NCBI GenBank assembly: GCA_002435595.1
Contig: DJBL01000021.1
Coordinates: 1-20,167 of the forward strand
Length of the DNA: 20,167 bases
Direction of reading: 5' to 3'
Source of the DNA: Stenotrophomonas maltophilia
GTDB taxonomy: Bacteria > Pseudomonadota > Gammaproteobacteria > Xanthomonadales > Xanthomonadaceae
The position numbers and the translations under genes were made by a program. Numbering within the stretch: position 1 is the stretch's first letter; each line of letters begins with the position of its first letter. This document shows positions 7,747 to 14,305 of the stretch, one piece after another. Below the pieces are notes generated by a model that was not told where the DNA came from, searched no databases, and saw only the letters and a program-made list of their open reading frames with translations.

Positions 7747-8520
7747 TCAAGCGGTGCCGGCGGTATCGCGTGACATCGGGGGAGGCCAATCCTGGTGCAG
7801 CAGGCCACGCGGCAGTTCGGCATCGCGCGCATCGCAACGTACGATCGCGCGGTTGTCGGTACAGGTATCGAGCAGGGAGACCAGCCGGCGCCCGACCAGC
7901 AGCGCGCTCGGCCACTCGATGCAGGCATTGGCCGCATTGGTGGGCGTGCACACCGGGTTGCACACCTCCAGCATCTGCGCGCGCACGCCCAGCGCCTGCG
8001 CTTCCTGGTGCAGCACCTGCGCGTACATGCGCGTGGTGGACATGGTGATGGACGACTCGCCGTGGCCGGCCCACGGCTTGAAGCCGGCCGGGCCGCCGAT
8101 CAGCACATAGCGGCGGGCCGGGCCACCGCCGCGCAGCAGCGGCAGCAGGTGGCGCCCGGCATGTACGTGCGGCATCACGTCGGCCTGCAGGGCCTGCAGC
8201 AGTGCATCGCCGCTGCGATCGGTGACCCGGCCGCGGTTGTAGGGGCCGCCCATTGCATCGACCACCGCCGCCAGCGGGCGCCGGCGTTGTGCCAGGCGCT
8301 CGGCCAGCGCCTGCGCCGAGCCGTCATCGCCGAGCGAGCCGAGCAGGGTCTCCAGACCGGGCTCGTCGGCAAACTGTTCCTGCAGGGCTGCCAGCCGACC
8401 GGGGTCGCGGCCGACCACCAGGACCGGGCTGCCGGCCTCCAGCAGCGCAGCCACGATGCCCTGGCCGACACTGCCGGTGCCGCCCAGGACCAGGACCTCG
8501 GGGGCCAGCATCCCACTCAT
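7747..8520 (-). CDS. smeU1: SmeU1-like atypical SDR, catalytic residues replaced
   Basis: A 257-residue Rossmann-fold protein in the position of smeU1. The N-terminal strand and glycine loop are clear: VLVLGGTGSVGQGI, Gly13-Gly19. Arg38-Asp39 after strand 2 could contact an adenine-phosphate. The classical NNAG is replaced by 'DAMGGP' (88-93). The 'ISS' catalytic serine region reads 'IGGPAG' (141-146), and the YxxxK motif appears as MSTTR (Met160, Arg164). If this alignment is right, the Ser, Tyr and Lys of the SDR active site are all missing, so it may bind a nucleotide without redox activity or use an atypical mechanism. The ATG at 8520 overlaps the stop of the upstream ORF as ATGA, with GGGAG ten bases before it, so coupling is likely. 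Assignment as SmeU1 rests largely on operon order. Confidence 0.82.
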   Translation of the reverse strand: MSGMLAPEVLVLGGTGSVGQGIVAALLEAGSPVLVVGRDPGRLAALQEQFADEPGLETLLGSLGDDGSAQALAERLAQRRRPLAAVVDAMGGPYNRGRVTDRSGDALLQALQADVMPHVHAGRHLLPLLRGGGPARRYVLIGGPAGFKPWAGHGESSITMSTTRMYAQVLHQEAQALGVRAQMLEVCNPVCTPTNAANACIEWPSALLVGRRLVSLLDTCTDNRAIVRCDARDAELPRGLLHQDWPPPMSRDTAGTA

Positions 8521-8744
8521 GGGACTTTCACTCCCGCCGCCGGGATAATCCCAATTCGACCCAGTCGGTCCAGATGGCGGGCGCCCAGCCGCAGGCTACC
8601 GCCCCGCTGCAGGTTGGCGGGCGGGGTGAACTCGCGGAAAGCCTTGTGGGAGAACGCCGAGGGGCGCTTCTCGACGGTCATGGCCAGCTCCAGCGGGGTC
8701 GTGCGGCCGCCGAGCACGCGGCCAAGAATGTTCCGCAACCACAT
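8517..8744 (-). CDS. Unrecognised 75-aa ORF, first gene of the efflux operon
   Basis: I do not recognise this protein. Three things support it as coding. AAGGA lies eight bases before the ATG at 8744. The stop overlaps the smeU1 start as ATGA, a typical translational-coupling junction. Codons 1 to about 60 end almost always in G or C, like the neighbouring genes. The last 15 or so codons (CGA, GGT, ATT, GGA, AAA) lose this bias. The product is basic, has no signal peptide or membrane segment, and contains an 'RPSAFSHKAFREFTPP' stretch in the middle. It could be a small regulatory or accessory protein, a leader that sets smeU1 translation, or the remnant of a longer gene. It is not part of the smeU1VWU2X operon as I know it described. 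Confidence 0.5.
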   Translation of the reverse strand: MWLRNILGRVLGGRTTPLELAMTVEKRPSAFSHKAFREFTPPANLQRGGSLRLGARHLDRLGRIGIIPAAGVKVP

Positions 8745-8793
8745 GGTTGTCGTCCTTCATTTCGGGAATGGCGCCAGATTAGCCCCCAAACTC

Positions 8794-8819
8794 CCCCTTG
8801 ATTAGTCCGGATTAAGGGG
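8794..8819. promoter_or_regulatory. Candidate SmeRv operator palindrome
   Basis: Arms CCCCTTgAT (8794-8802) and ATtAAGGGG (8811-8819) form a 26-base imperfect inverted repeat. It contains T-N11-A spacings (for example T8802 and A8814), as expected for LysR-type sites, and overlaps the -35 and spacer of the smeRv promoter. It lies roughly 25-50 bases upstream of the likely operon transcription start. Binding by SmeRv is inferred from location and family habits. Confidence 0.55.
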
Positions 8820-8825
8820 AATAAT
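8798..8825 (+). promoter_or_regulatory. Sigma-70-like promoter of smeRv
   Basis: A -35 TTGATT (8798-8803, 4 of 6 to consensus), a 16-base spacer and a -10 AATAAT (8820-8825, 5 of 6). The implied start point near 8832 gives a leader of about 55 bases to the smeRv ATG. The palindrome sits inside this promoter, which would suit autorepression. Confidence 0.55.
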
Positions 8826-8886
8826 CGTCCCGTACCCGGCACAATCTTTCGGGCACCCTATCCCCTCCCCCGACTTCGGATCCGTC

Positions 8887-9909
8887 ATGGCACACGATCT
8901 CAACGACACGCTGATCTTCGTCAAGGTGGTCGAGCAAGGCAGCTTCATCGCCGCCGCGACCGCGCTCGGGCTGCCCAAGACCACGGTCAGCCGCAAGGTG
9001 CAGGAACTGGAGACGCGCCTGGGCGCGCGCCTGCTGCACCGGACCACCCGCCGGCTGGGCCTGACCGAGGCCGGCTCGGTCTACCACGAGCATTGCCAGC
9101 GCATCGCACGCGAACTGGAAGAAGCCGAAGGTGCGGTCAACCAGTTGCAGTCCGGCCCGCGTGGCTGGCTGCGCTTCACCGTGCCCTACTCGATCGGCAT
9201 TACCTGGATCGCGCCGCTGCTGGGCGAGTTCCATGCGCAGTACCCGGAAATCCAGCTGGACATGCACCTGGGCAACGAGAAGCTGGACCTGATCGCCGGC
9301 GAAGCCGACCTGGCCCTGCGCGTGGGCACCCTGCCCGACTCCAACCTGGTCGCGCGCAAGCTGGGCAGCCTGCGCACGCAGGTGTTCGCCAGCCCGGCCT
9401 ACATCGAGCGCTACGGCGAGCCGCTGCACCCGGACGAGCTGCAGTTCCACCGCATCCTGGCCATGCGCAAGGCGCGCAACATCAACAACAACCGGTTCTT
9501 CTGGCAGTTGGGCGAAAACGGCGGCGACCTGCGCGACTTCCCGGTCAACCCGCTGCTGGTGGCCAATGATCCGTCGGCGTTGAACGGCGCGCTGGTCTGC
9601 GGCGAAGGGCTGCTGCTCACCGGCGATGTGATGGCAAAGCCATTCGTGGAATCGGGCATGGTGCGGCGCGTGCTCGCCGGCTGGACCGGGCCTGAAGTGG
9701 ACTTCAACGCGGTGTTCGCCGGCGGCCGCCTGGTCTCGCCGAAGGTGCGCGCGTTCGTCGATTTCCTGGTGGCCAAGCTCGACTTCGACGCCAACTACAT
9801 GCTGGCGCAGTGCCCGAACGCGAAGTTCGCCAAGCAGAAGAGTGCGCAGGCCGAGGAAGAACTGCAGGCCACCGGCAAGCGGATCCTGGAGACGGTGACA
9901 GCCAACTGA
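8887..9909 (+). CDS. smeRv: SmeRv-like LysR-family transcriptional regulator
   Basis: A 340-residue LysR-type regulator, slightly long for the family because of a C-terminal polar tail (about 305-340). The N-terminal winged helix-turn-helix covers residues 5-64, with 'FVKVVEQGSFIAAATALGLPKTTVSRKVQELETRLG' type recognition spacing and 'LLHRTTRRLGLTEAG'. A linker helix (65-90) and a two-lobed effector domain (about 93-300) follow. The ATG has only a weak GGAT upstream. It is divergent from the efflux operon, as smeRv is in S. maltophilia, where substitutions in this regulator cause smeVWX overexpression. I recall a glycine near residue 266, and Gly265 here lies in 'VLAGWTG'. A hairpin follows at 9956-9975. 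No frameshift or lost segment is visible. Confidence 0.88.
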   Translation: MAHDLNDTLIFVKVVEQGSFIAAATALGLPKTTVSRKVQELETRLGARLLHRTTRRLGLTEAGSVYHEHCQRIARELEEAEGAVNQLQSGPRGWLRFTVPYSIGITWIAPLLGEFHAQYPEIQLDMHLGNEKLDLIAGEADLALRVGTLPDSNLVARKLGSLRTQVFASPAYIERYGEPLHPDELQFHRILAMRKARNINNNRFFWQLGENGGDLRDFPVNPLLVANDPSALNGALVCGEGLLLTGDVMAKPFVESGMVRRVLAGWTGPEVDFNAVFAGGRLVSPKVRAFVDFLVAKLDFDANYMLAQCPNAKFAKQKSAQAEEELQATGKRILETVTAN

Positions 9910-9955
9910 GGCGGCCGCATCCACCGCCCGGTGGAAGGACAGCCACCCTTACGTG

Positions 9956-9975
9956 ACGCCGCCTGCGGGCGGCGT
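9956..9975 (+). terminator. Terminator-like hairpin after smeRv
   Basis: ACGCCGCC (9956-9963) pairs with GGCGGCGT (9968-9975) around loop TGCG, followed by only a short TGT. It begins about 47 bases after the smeRv stop and is the likely end of its transcript. Confidence 0.6.
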
Positions 9976-10027
9976 TGTCGTATCCAGCCCAATGCGCGCG
10001 GATTGTCGTAACCGGCATGCTTGCATC

Positions 10028-10050
10028 GCGCATCCATCGCATTGATGCGC
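10028..10050. promoter_or_regulatory. Candidate operator upstream of the TonB-dependent receptor
   Basis: GCGCAT (10028-10033) and ATGCGC (10045-10050) form an exact inverted repeat with an 11-base spacer, giving a T-N11-A dyad as used by LysR-type regulators. It lies about 175 bases before the receptor ATG. The regulator is unknown, and SmeRv next door is one possibility. The evidence is positional only. Confidence 0.3.
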
Positions 10051-10225
10051 GTGCGCTGAGCGCGACGTGCATCACGGCTTGCGTCAGCCCAATGGAAGGT
10101 TTGCCCAACTACGTCACAGTGCGCGCCATCCTCGCGAACCATTACCCACCTCTGCTGTCTACGCAGCGTTAGGGTCCGCCCCACTCGACCTGGCCAGCCC
10201 GGCCAGGCGTACTGGAGGTGACCCG

Positions 10226-13200
10226 ATGCAGTATCCGTTCCGCGCGCGCAGCATCCAGCCGCGCAAGACCACCCTGTGCCTGCTGCTGGCGGCGATGCTG
10301 GCGCCACTTCCCGTACTGGCCCAGAGCACGGTGGGCGACATCCTCGGCCACGCGCCGGATGCGGCCGGTGGCAGCGTCCAGATCCGGCACGTGGACGCCG
10401 GCACCTCGCGCGAGGCGCGGATCCAGCCGGACGGCCGCTTCCGTCTGCCCGCGCTGGCCACCGGCCCGTACGAGGTCCGCATCACCCGCGCCGATGGCAG
10501 CACCGAACAGCGTCAGGTGACGGTGGTGGCCGGTCAGACCGCCCAGGCCGATTTCGCCAGGGCGGCCACGCTGGATGCGGTCAACGTGCGCGCCAGTGGC
10601 GTGGCACCGATCGATCTGGGCAGCGTGGAAACACGCACCACCTTCACCGCCGAACAGCTCAACGCACTGCCTGTCGCGCGCGATATCACCAGCATCTCGC
10701 TGCTTACCCCGGGCACGGTGGCCAGCAGCAGCTTCTTTGGCCCTGCGTCGTTCGGCGGTGCCTCGGCGGCGGAGAACAGCTACTACATCAACGGCTTCAA
10801 CGTCACCAACCTGTTCGACAGCCTGTCCTTTGCCGAGGTGCCGTTCCAGGCCATCGACCAGCTGGATGTCCAGACCGGTGGCTACGGTGCGCGCTACGGG
10901 TTCTCCACCGGCGGGGTCACCAGCGTCAACGTCAAGCGCGGTACCAACACCTGGAAAGGCGGCTTCAGCTGGACCACCACGCCGGACGTGCTGCGCGAGA
11001 ATGCACCGGACACCCTGCGCAGCGATGGCAGCATCCTGCGCTCGTACGATCGCAACAGCCGCTCCGATGACGTAGCCAGCGCGTGGGTGGGCGGCCCGCT
11101 GATCGAAGACACGCTGTTCGTGTTCGCGCTCGGCAGCCTGACGTGCTCGGACAGCACGTCCTTCGCCGGGCGCACCGCCAGCGGCCCGCGCGCCGCCGCC
11201 GATCCGGACACGCCGGTGGCACCTACCTCGCTGTCGGCGTCGGCGCAGGATTACCGTTCGCGCGATCCCTATTGGCTGCTGAAGCTGGACTGGTACCTCA
11301 ACGACCAGAACCACCTGGAGTACACCGGCCTGGACAACCGCCGGCGCTACCACTACGACTACTACGATGCGGACTACAGCAGCGCCCAGCCCGATGCCGA
11401 GCCGGCCCGGGGCGACAATCGCGGGCGCCGGGAAGGCCGCGCGGGCGGCACCACCCATGTGTTCAAGTGGACCAGCCAGCTCACCGACGACCTGACCGCC
11501 AGCGTGCAGCACGGCCGCATGCGCAACCACAACGGCGAGTACACCCTCAGCCCCGATGGCCGGCGCGGCGACTACGATGGCGATATCAATGCCGCCGACG
11601 GTGACTGCCCGTACGTGATCGACCGCGTCCTGGGCAAGCAGGTCGGTTGCGCGGTCGCCAGCCAGCTGGGTCTGCGCAGCGGCAGCGACGAGCGGCGCAG
11701 CACCCAGGCCGATCTGGTCTGGCAGGTGGGCAACCACCAGCTGGGCGCCGGCTACAGCAGCGAAGACTGGACCTCCGTGCAGGGCACGGCGTACTCCAGC
11801 GGAGCGTACTGGAACCTCTACGCCAACTACGCCCAGCGCATCAACTTCCGCACCGGCGGTGCGATCGGCGTCAAGCAGGCCTCCTGGTACCTGGAAGACC
11901 ACTGGCAGGTGACCGACCGGCTGATGCTGTACGCCGGGTTGCGCAACGACTCCTTCGACAACCGCAACGGCAGCGGGGCCACCTTCGTCAAGCAGGACAA
12001 CATCTGGCAGCCGCGACTGGGCGTGTCGTGGGACCCCACCGGGGAGGGCGACAGCAAGCTGTATGCCTCGCTGGGCCGCTACTCGCTGCCGATCGCCGCC
12101 AACGTTGCCCTGCGCGCGGCCACCGCGTCGTACTACACGATGGACTACTTCACCTACGACGGCTACGACCCGGTGACCGGCAAGCCCAACATTACCGGCG
12201 CTTACCGCGATGGCAGCGCCGATGCGGTTGTCAACGGGGCCGATGGCAGCACGCCCAACCCGCGCGCGGTCGCCTCGAAGGGCCTCAAGCCCTACACCCA
12301 GGACGAGCTGATCCTCGGCTACCAGCGCCAGTTGCGCTCGGACACCCACTGGGTGGATGGGTGGACCCTGGGGGCCAAGCTGACCCTGCGCCGGATCAAC
12401 CAGGTGATCGATGACACCTGCGATGCGCGCGCGTTGTACAACGCCGCCAAGGCGGCCGGTTACGACGTCTCGCACTGGGACAGCGAATGGGAGGTGCCCA
12501 GCGGCCTGCCCGGCTGCTGGCTGTACAACCCGGGCAGCGACCTGGTGCTGGACATCGACGTGGATGGCGACGGTACCCCGGACAGCGTCCGCGTACCGGG
12601 CCAGGAACTGGGGCCGAAGGCCAAGCGCCGCTACACCGCCCTGACCCTCTCGGCGGACAAGCGCACCGAACGCTGGTATGCGAGCGCCAGCTACACCTGG
12701 GCGAAGTTGCACGGCAACTACGAGGGCCTGGTCAAGAGCACCAACGGCCAGGACGATACCGGGACCACCTCGGACTTCGACTTCCGCGAACTGTCCTACG
12801 GCGCCGACGGCTACCTGTTCAACGATCGCCGGCACAGCCTCAAGCTGTTCGGCAGCTACCAGTTGAGCCCGGAGTGGCAGCTTGGTGCCAACCTGCTGGT
12901 GCAGTCGGGCACGCCGATCAGCTGCCTGGGCGGCGGCAACGGCACGTTCAATACCGAGTTCGGCTACCGCGGCGTGTTCCACACCTGCAACGTCGGCGAG
13001 GACGACATCTCCCGGGTGGGCAGCAGTGGCCGCACGCCGTGGACGGCCACGTTCAACCCCAACGTGGTCTATTCGCCCGCCGCGCTGCCGGGGCTGAGCG
13101 TGCAGTTGTCGGTGCTCAACCTGTTCAACTCGGTCAAGCCGGTCCAGGTGTACGAGACGCGCTACGACGTCAACGCCGCCGGAACCGTCACCGATTACTT

Positions 13201-13270
13201 CAACTACGGCAAGGCGCGTTACAACACCACGCCGCGTTACGCACGGCTGCAGGTGCAGTACGACTGGTGA
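10226..13270 (+). CDS. Oar-type TonB-dependent outer-membrane receptor
   Basis: A 1014-residue outer-membrane protein. The frame is open further upstream, but the ATG at 10226 is chosen because GGAGG lies seven bases before it and a Sec signal peptide follows at once (basic 'RKTT', then 'LCLLLAAMLAPLPVLAQS', cleaved after about residue 32). Residues 35-113 form a carboxypeptidase-regulatory-like Ig fold, as in Oar/SusC-like receptors. A plug domain follows (about 115-250, with 'YYINGFNVTNLF' and 'IDQLDVQTGGYGARYGFSTGG'). The remainder is a beta-barrel ending RLQVQYDW with a terminal aromatic residue. Two D-rich loops resemble calcium-binding loops (see findings). The ligand is unknown. Oar-type receptors are thought to take up large substrates or to act in secretion. 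No partner enzyme gene is adjacent, and a bidirectional terminator follows. Confidence 0.88.
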   Translation: MQYPFRARSIQPRKTTLCLLLAAMLAPLPVLAQSTVGDILGHAPDAAGGSVQIRHVDAGTSREARIQPDGRFRLPALATGPYEVRITRADGSTEQRQVTVVAGQTAQADFARAATLDAVNVRASGVAPIDLGSVETRTTFTAEQLNALPVARDITSISLLTPGTVASSSFFGPASFGGASAAENSYYINGFNVTNLFDSLSFAEVPFQAIDQLDVQTGGYGARYGFSTGGVTSVNVKRGTNTWKGGFSWTTTPDVLRENAPDTLRSDGSILRSYDRNSRSDDVASAWVGGPLIEDTLFVFALGSLTCSDSTSFAGRTASGPRAAADPDTPVAPTSLSASAQDYRSRDPYWLLKLDWYLNDQNHLEYTGLDNRRRYHYDYYDADYSSAQPDAEPARGDNRGRREGRAGGTTHVFKWTSQLTDDLTASVQHGRMRNHNGEYTLSPDGRRGDYDGDINAADGDCPYVIDRVLGKQVGCAVASQLGLRSGSDERRSTQADLVWQVGNHQLGAGYSSEDWTSVQGTAYSSGAYWNLYANYAQRINFRTGGAIGVKQASWYLEDHWQVTDRLMLYAGLRNDSFDNRNGSGATFVKQDNIWQPRLGVSWDPTGEGDSKLYASLGRYSLPIAANVALRAATASYYTMDYFTYDGYDPVTGKPNITGAYRDGSADAVVNGADGSTPNPRAVASKGLKPYTQDELILGYQRQLRSDTHWVDGWTLGAKLTLRRINQVIDDTCDARALYNAAKAAGYDVSHWDSEWEVPSGLPGCWLYNPGSDLVLDIDVDGDGTPDSVRVPGQELGPKAKRRYTALTLSADKRTERWYASASYTWAKLHGNYEGLVKSTNGQDDTGTTSDFDFRELSYGADGYLFNDRRHSLKLFGSYQLSPEWQLGANLLVQSGTPISCLGGGNGTFNTEFGYRGVFHTCNVGEDDISRVGSSGRTPWTATFNPNVVYSPAALPGLSVQLSVLNLFNSVKPVQVYETRYDVNAAGTVTDYFNYGKARYNTTPRYARLQVQYDW

Positions 13271-13328
13271 GGAATGCGCAGGGCCCGCGCAGGGTGAATT
13301 GACCAGCGGCCGGCATCCGCCACCGCCG

Positions 13329-13353
13329 GCAGGTGCCGACCGTTGGTCGGCAC
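13329..13353 (+). repeat. SMAG/REP-like palindrome, copy 3
   Basis: GCAG head (13329-13332), then a stem of GTGCCGACC (13333-13341) with GGTCGGCAC (13345-13353) and loop GTT. Its 17-base core is identical to copy 1 at 6391-6407, although the head tetranucleotide is GCAG rather than GTAG. Confidence 0.7.
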
Positions 13354-13383
13354 GGGCCCGCGAATGGGCGGGCGTTTCATGGC

Positions 13384-13408
13384 GTACCGGCCAACGGCCG
13401 GTACCTGC
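13384..13408 (-). repeat. SMAG/REP-like palindrome, copy 4 (inverted to copy 3)
   Basis: A perfect 9-bp stem of GTACCGGCC (13384-13392) with GGCCGGTAC (13396-13404). Read on the minus strand it has the same GCAG head (13408-13405) and GTT loop as copy 3, so the two make an inverted dimer. Confidence 0.65.
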
Positions 13409-13409
13409 A

Positions 13410-13438
13410 AAAAATGCCGCCTGCAGGGCGGCATTTTT
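13410..13438. terminator. Bidirectional rho-independent terminator
   Basis: AAAAATGCCGCC (13410-13421) pairs with GGCGGCATTTTT (13427-13438) around loop TGCAG. The GC-rich core is flanked by A-run and T-run, so the structure ends transcription from both the TonB receptor (+) and the OmpA-family gene (-). It is the clearest terminator in the window. Confidence 0.92.
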
Positions 13439-13459
13439 GCTCCGGCCGGCGGCCGGAGC
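13439..13459. repeat. GC-rich palindrome next to the terminator
   Basis: GCTCCGGCC (13439-13447) pairs with GGCCGGAGC (13451-13459), loop GGC. The CCGGCC/GGCCGG core resembles copy 4, so it may be a diverged REP unit. It directly abuts the terminator. Confidence 0.5.
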
Positions 13460-13473
13460 CGTAACGCTGCGCG

Positions 13474-14169
13474 TTACTGACGCAGCGGAATCACGCGGAT
13501 TTCCACGCGGCGGTTCTGCGCGCGGCCAGCCTCGGTGCTGTTGTCGGCGATCGGATAGGCCTTGCCGGCGCCCAGGGTTTCGATGCGTGCGCTCTGCACG
13601 CCCTGCGCGCTGAGGTAGGCGGCGACCGAGTCGGCGCGCTCCTTGGACAGGCGGTTGTTGACCGCATCGCCGCCGACGCTGTCGGTATGGCCGACCACCT
13701 CGATCATGGTCTGGTTGTACTCGGCCAGGGTGCTGGCCACGCCGTTGAGCGAGCCGTAGAACTGCGGCTTGAGGGTGGACTTGCCGAAGTCGAAGGTGAT
13801 GCCGTCCGGCAGGTTCAGGGTGAGGTTGTCGCCATCGCGCGATACGTCGATGCCGGTGTTGGCGGTACGTTCGCGCAGGGCGCGCTCCTGGCGGTCCTGG
13901 TACTGGCCGATCGCCGCACCGCTGAGCGCACCGATACCGGCGCCGATCATCGCGTGCTGGCGGCGCTCGGTGGCGCTGTTGCCACTCAGCAGGCCGGCGG
14001 CCACACCCACGGCGGTACCGATCAGTGCATTGCGGCCGGTCTTGTTCTGCTGCTGGGTCGGATTGCCGTACGGGTCGGACTGGACGTACGAGCCACCGGT
14101 GGCGCAGGCCGACAGGGCGGCGGCGGTCAGCAGGGCCAGGGCCACGTTACGGGGTGCGGATCGGATCAT
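13474..14169 (-). CDS. OmpA-family glycine-zipper lipoprotein (YiaD-like)
   Basis: A 231-residue outer-membrane lipoprotein that anchors to peptidoglycan. The start at 14169 is chosen because AAGGAGA lies five bases upstream and the lipoprotein signal 'RNVALALLTAAALSAC' follows at once (Cys22). Residues 46-90 are glycine-zipper-like (GRNALIGTAVGVAAGLLSG, then MIGAGIGALSGAAIG), predicted to insert in or associate with membrane. Residues 105-231 form an OmpA_C domain with GHTDSVGG (Asp163), LSKERADSVAAYL (Arg178), and GRAQNRRVEI (Arg220/Arg221), the residues that hold meso-diaminopimelate in this family. Single-gene unit, ended by the terminator at 13410-13438. Family relatives such as YiaD stabilise the envelope. 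The exact role here is not known. Confidence 0.9.
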   Translation of the reverse strand: MIRSAPRNVALALLTAAALSACATGGSYVQSDPYGNPTQQQNKTGRNALIGTAVGVAAGLLSGNSATERRQHAMIGAGIGALSGAAIGQYQDRQERALRERTANTGIDVSRDGDNLTLNLPDGITFDFGKSTLKPQFYGSLNGVASTLAEYNQTMIEVVGHTDSVGGDAVNNRLSKERADSVAAYLSAQGVQSARIETLGAGKAYPIADNSTEAGRAQNRRVEIRVIPLRQ

Positions 14170-14305
14170 GGTGTTCTCCTTGGTTACCGGACAACCGGCT
14201 TGCGAGCGCCCAGAGGATAAACAGCCCAACGCGATGCCGACATGATGACCCGCTTGCCCGTCTTCTCCGCGTTCAGGTTGCCGGGCCGAACCGGCGACGG
14301 CGGCG
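14170..14305. other. Intergenic region with ompA-like promoter and phrB 3' end
   Basis: A 136-base gap between the OmpA-family start and the photolyase stop, both on the minus strand. It should contain the promoter of the OmpA-family gene. The A/T-richest patch is TGTTTATCC on the minus strand (about 14213-14205), but I see no strong -35. The hairpin at the photolyase stop (14299-14317) extends into it. Confidence 0.5.

Larger units (their letters stand above)
8745..8886. promoter_or_regulatory. Divergent control region of the efflux operon and smeRv
   Basis: A 142-base region separating the divergently read operon and LysR gene, the standard arrangement for LysR-controlled targets. It contains an imperfect palindrome (8794-8819), a sigma-70-like promoter for smeRv, three GATTA(G/A) copies (8777-8782, 8800-8805, 8810-8815) and only poor core-promoter matches facing the operon (TAATCT at 8781-8776 on the minus strand). 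A weak core promoter beside an operator is what an activator-dependent operon would show (inference). Confidence 0.75.
9910..10225. other. 316-base spacer: smeRv terminator and oar-type receptor leader
   Basis: It holds the hairpin after smeRv (9956-9975), an inverted repeat with an 11-base spacer (10028-10050), a small GCGC-TGA-GCGC hairpin (10053-10063), and the GGAGG ribosome site of the TonB receptor at about 10214-10218. A reading frame without a credible ribosome site crosses it (9975-10172) and is not called. I could not identify a convincing -35/-10 pair. Confidence 0.6.
13271..13473. other. Convergent intergenic hairpin array
   Basis: A 203-base region between the convergent receptor and OmpA-family genes. 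It contains two inverted REP-like palindromes, a bidirectional terminator, a third GC palindrome and a final hairpin that overlaps the ompA-like stop codon. No gene is seen. Confidence 0.8.

Noticed and set aside
9975..10172. A 65-codon plus-strand frame in the receptor leader
   Set aside because: No ribosome site, ordinary residue mix, and it covers the inverted repeat. Not supported as a gene without expression or conservation data.
10169..12982. A 937-codon open frame on the minus strand
   Set aside because: It is antisense to the TonB-dependent receptor, rich in Ala/Val/Gly, without recognisable motifs or a signal peptide. It is a codon-bias shadow.
13329..13477. Repeated palindromes considered as a CRISPR array
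   Set aside because: The units differ in sequence and orientation, there are no uniform spacers, and no cas gene is present. They fit REP/SMAG-type elements and terminators.
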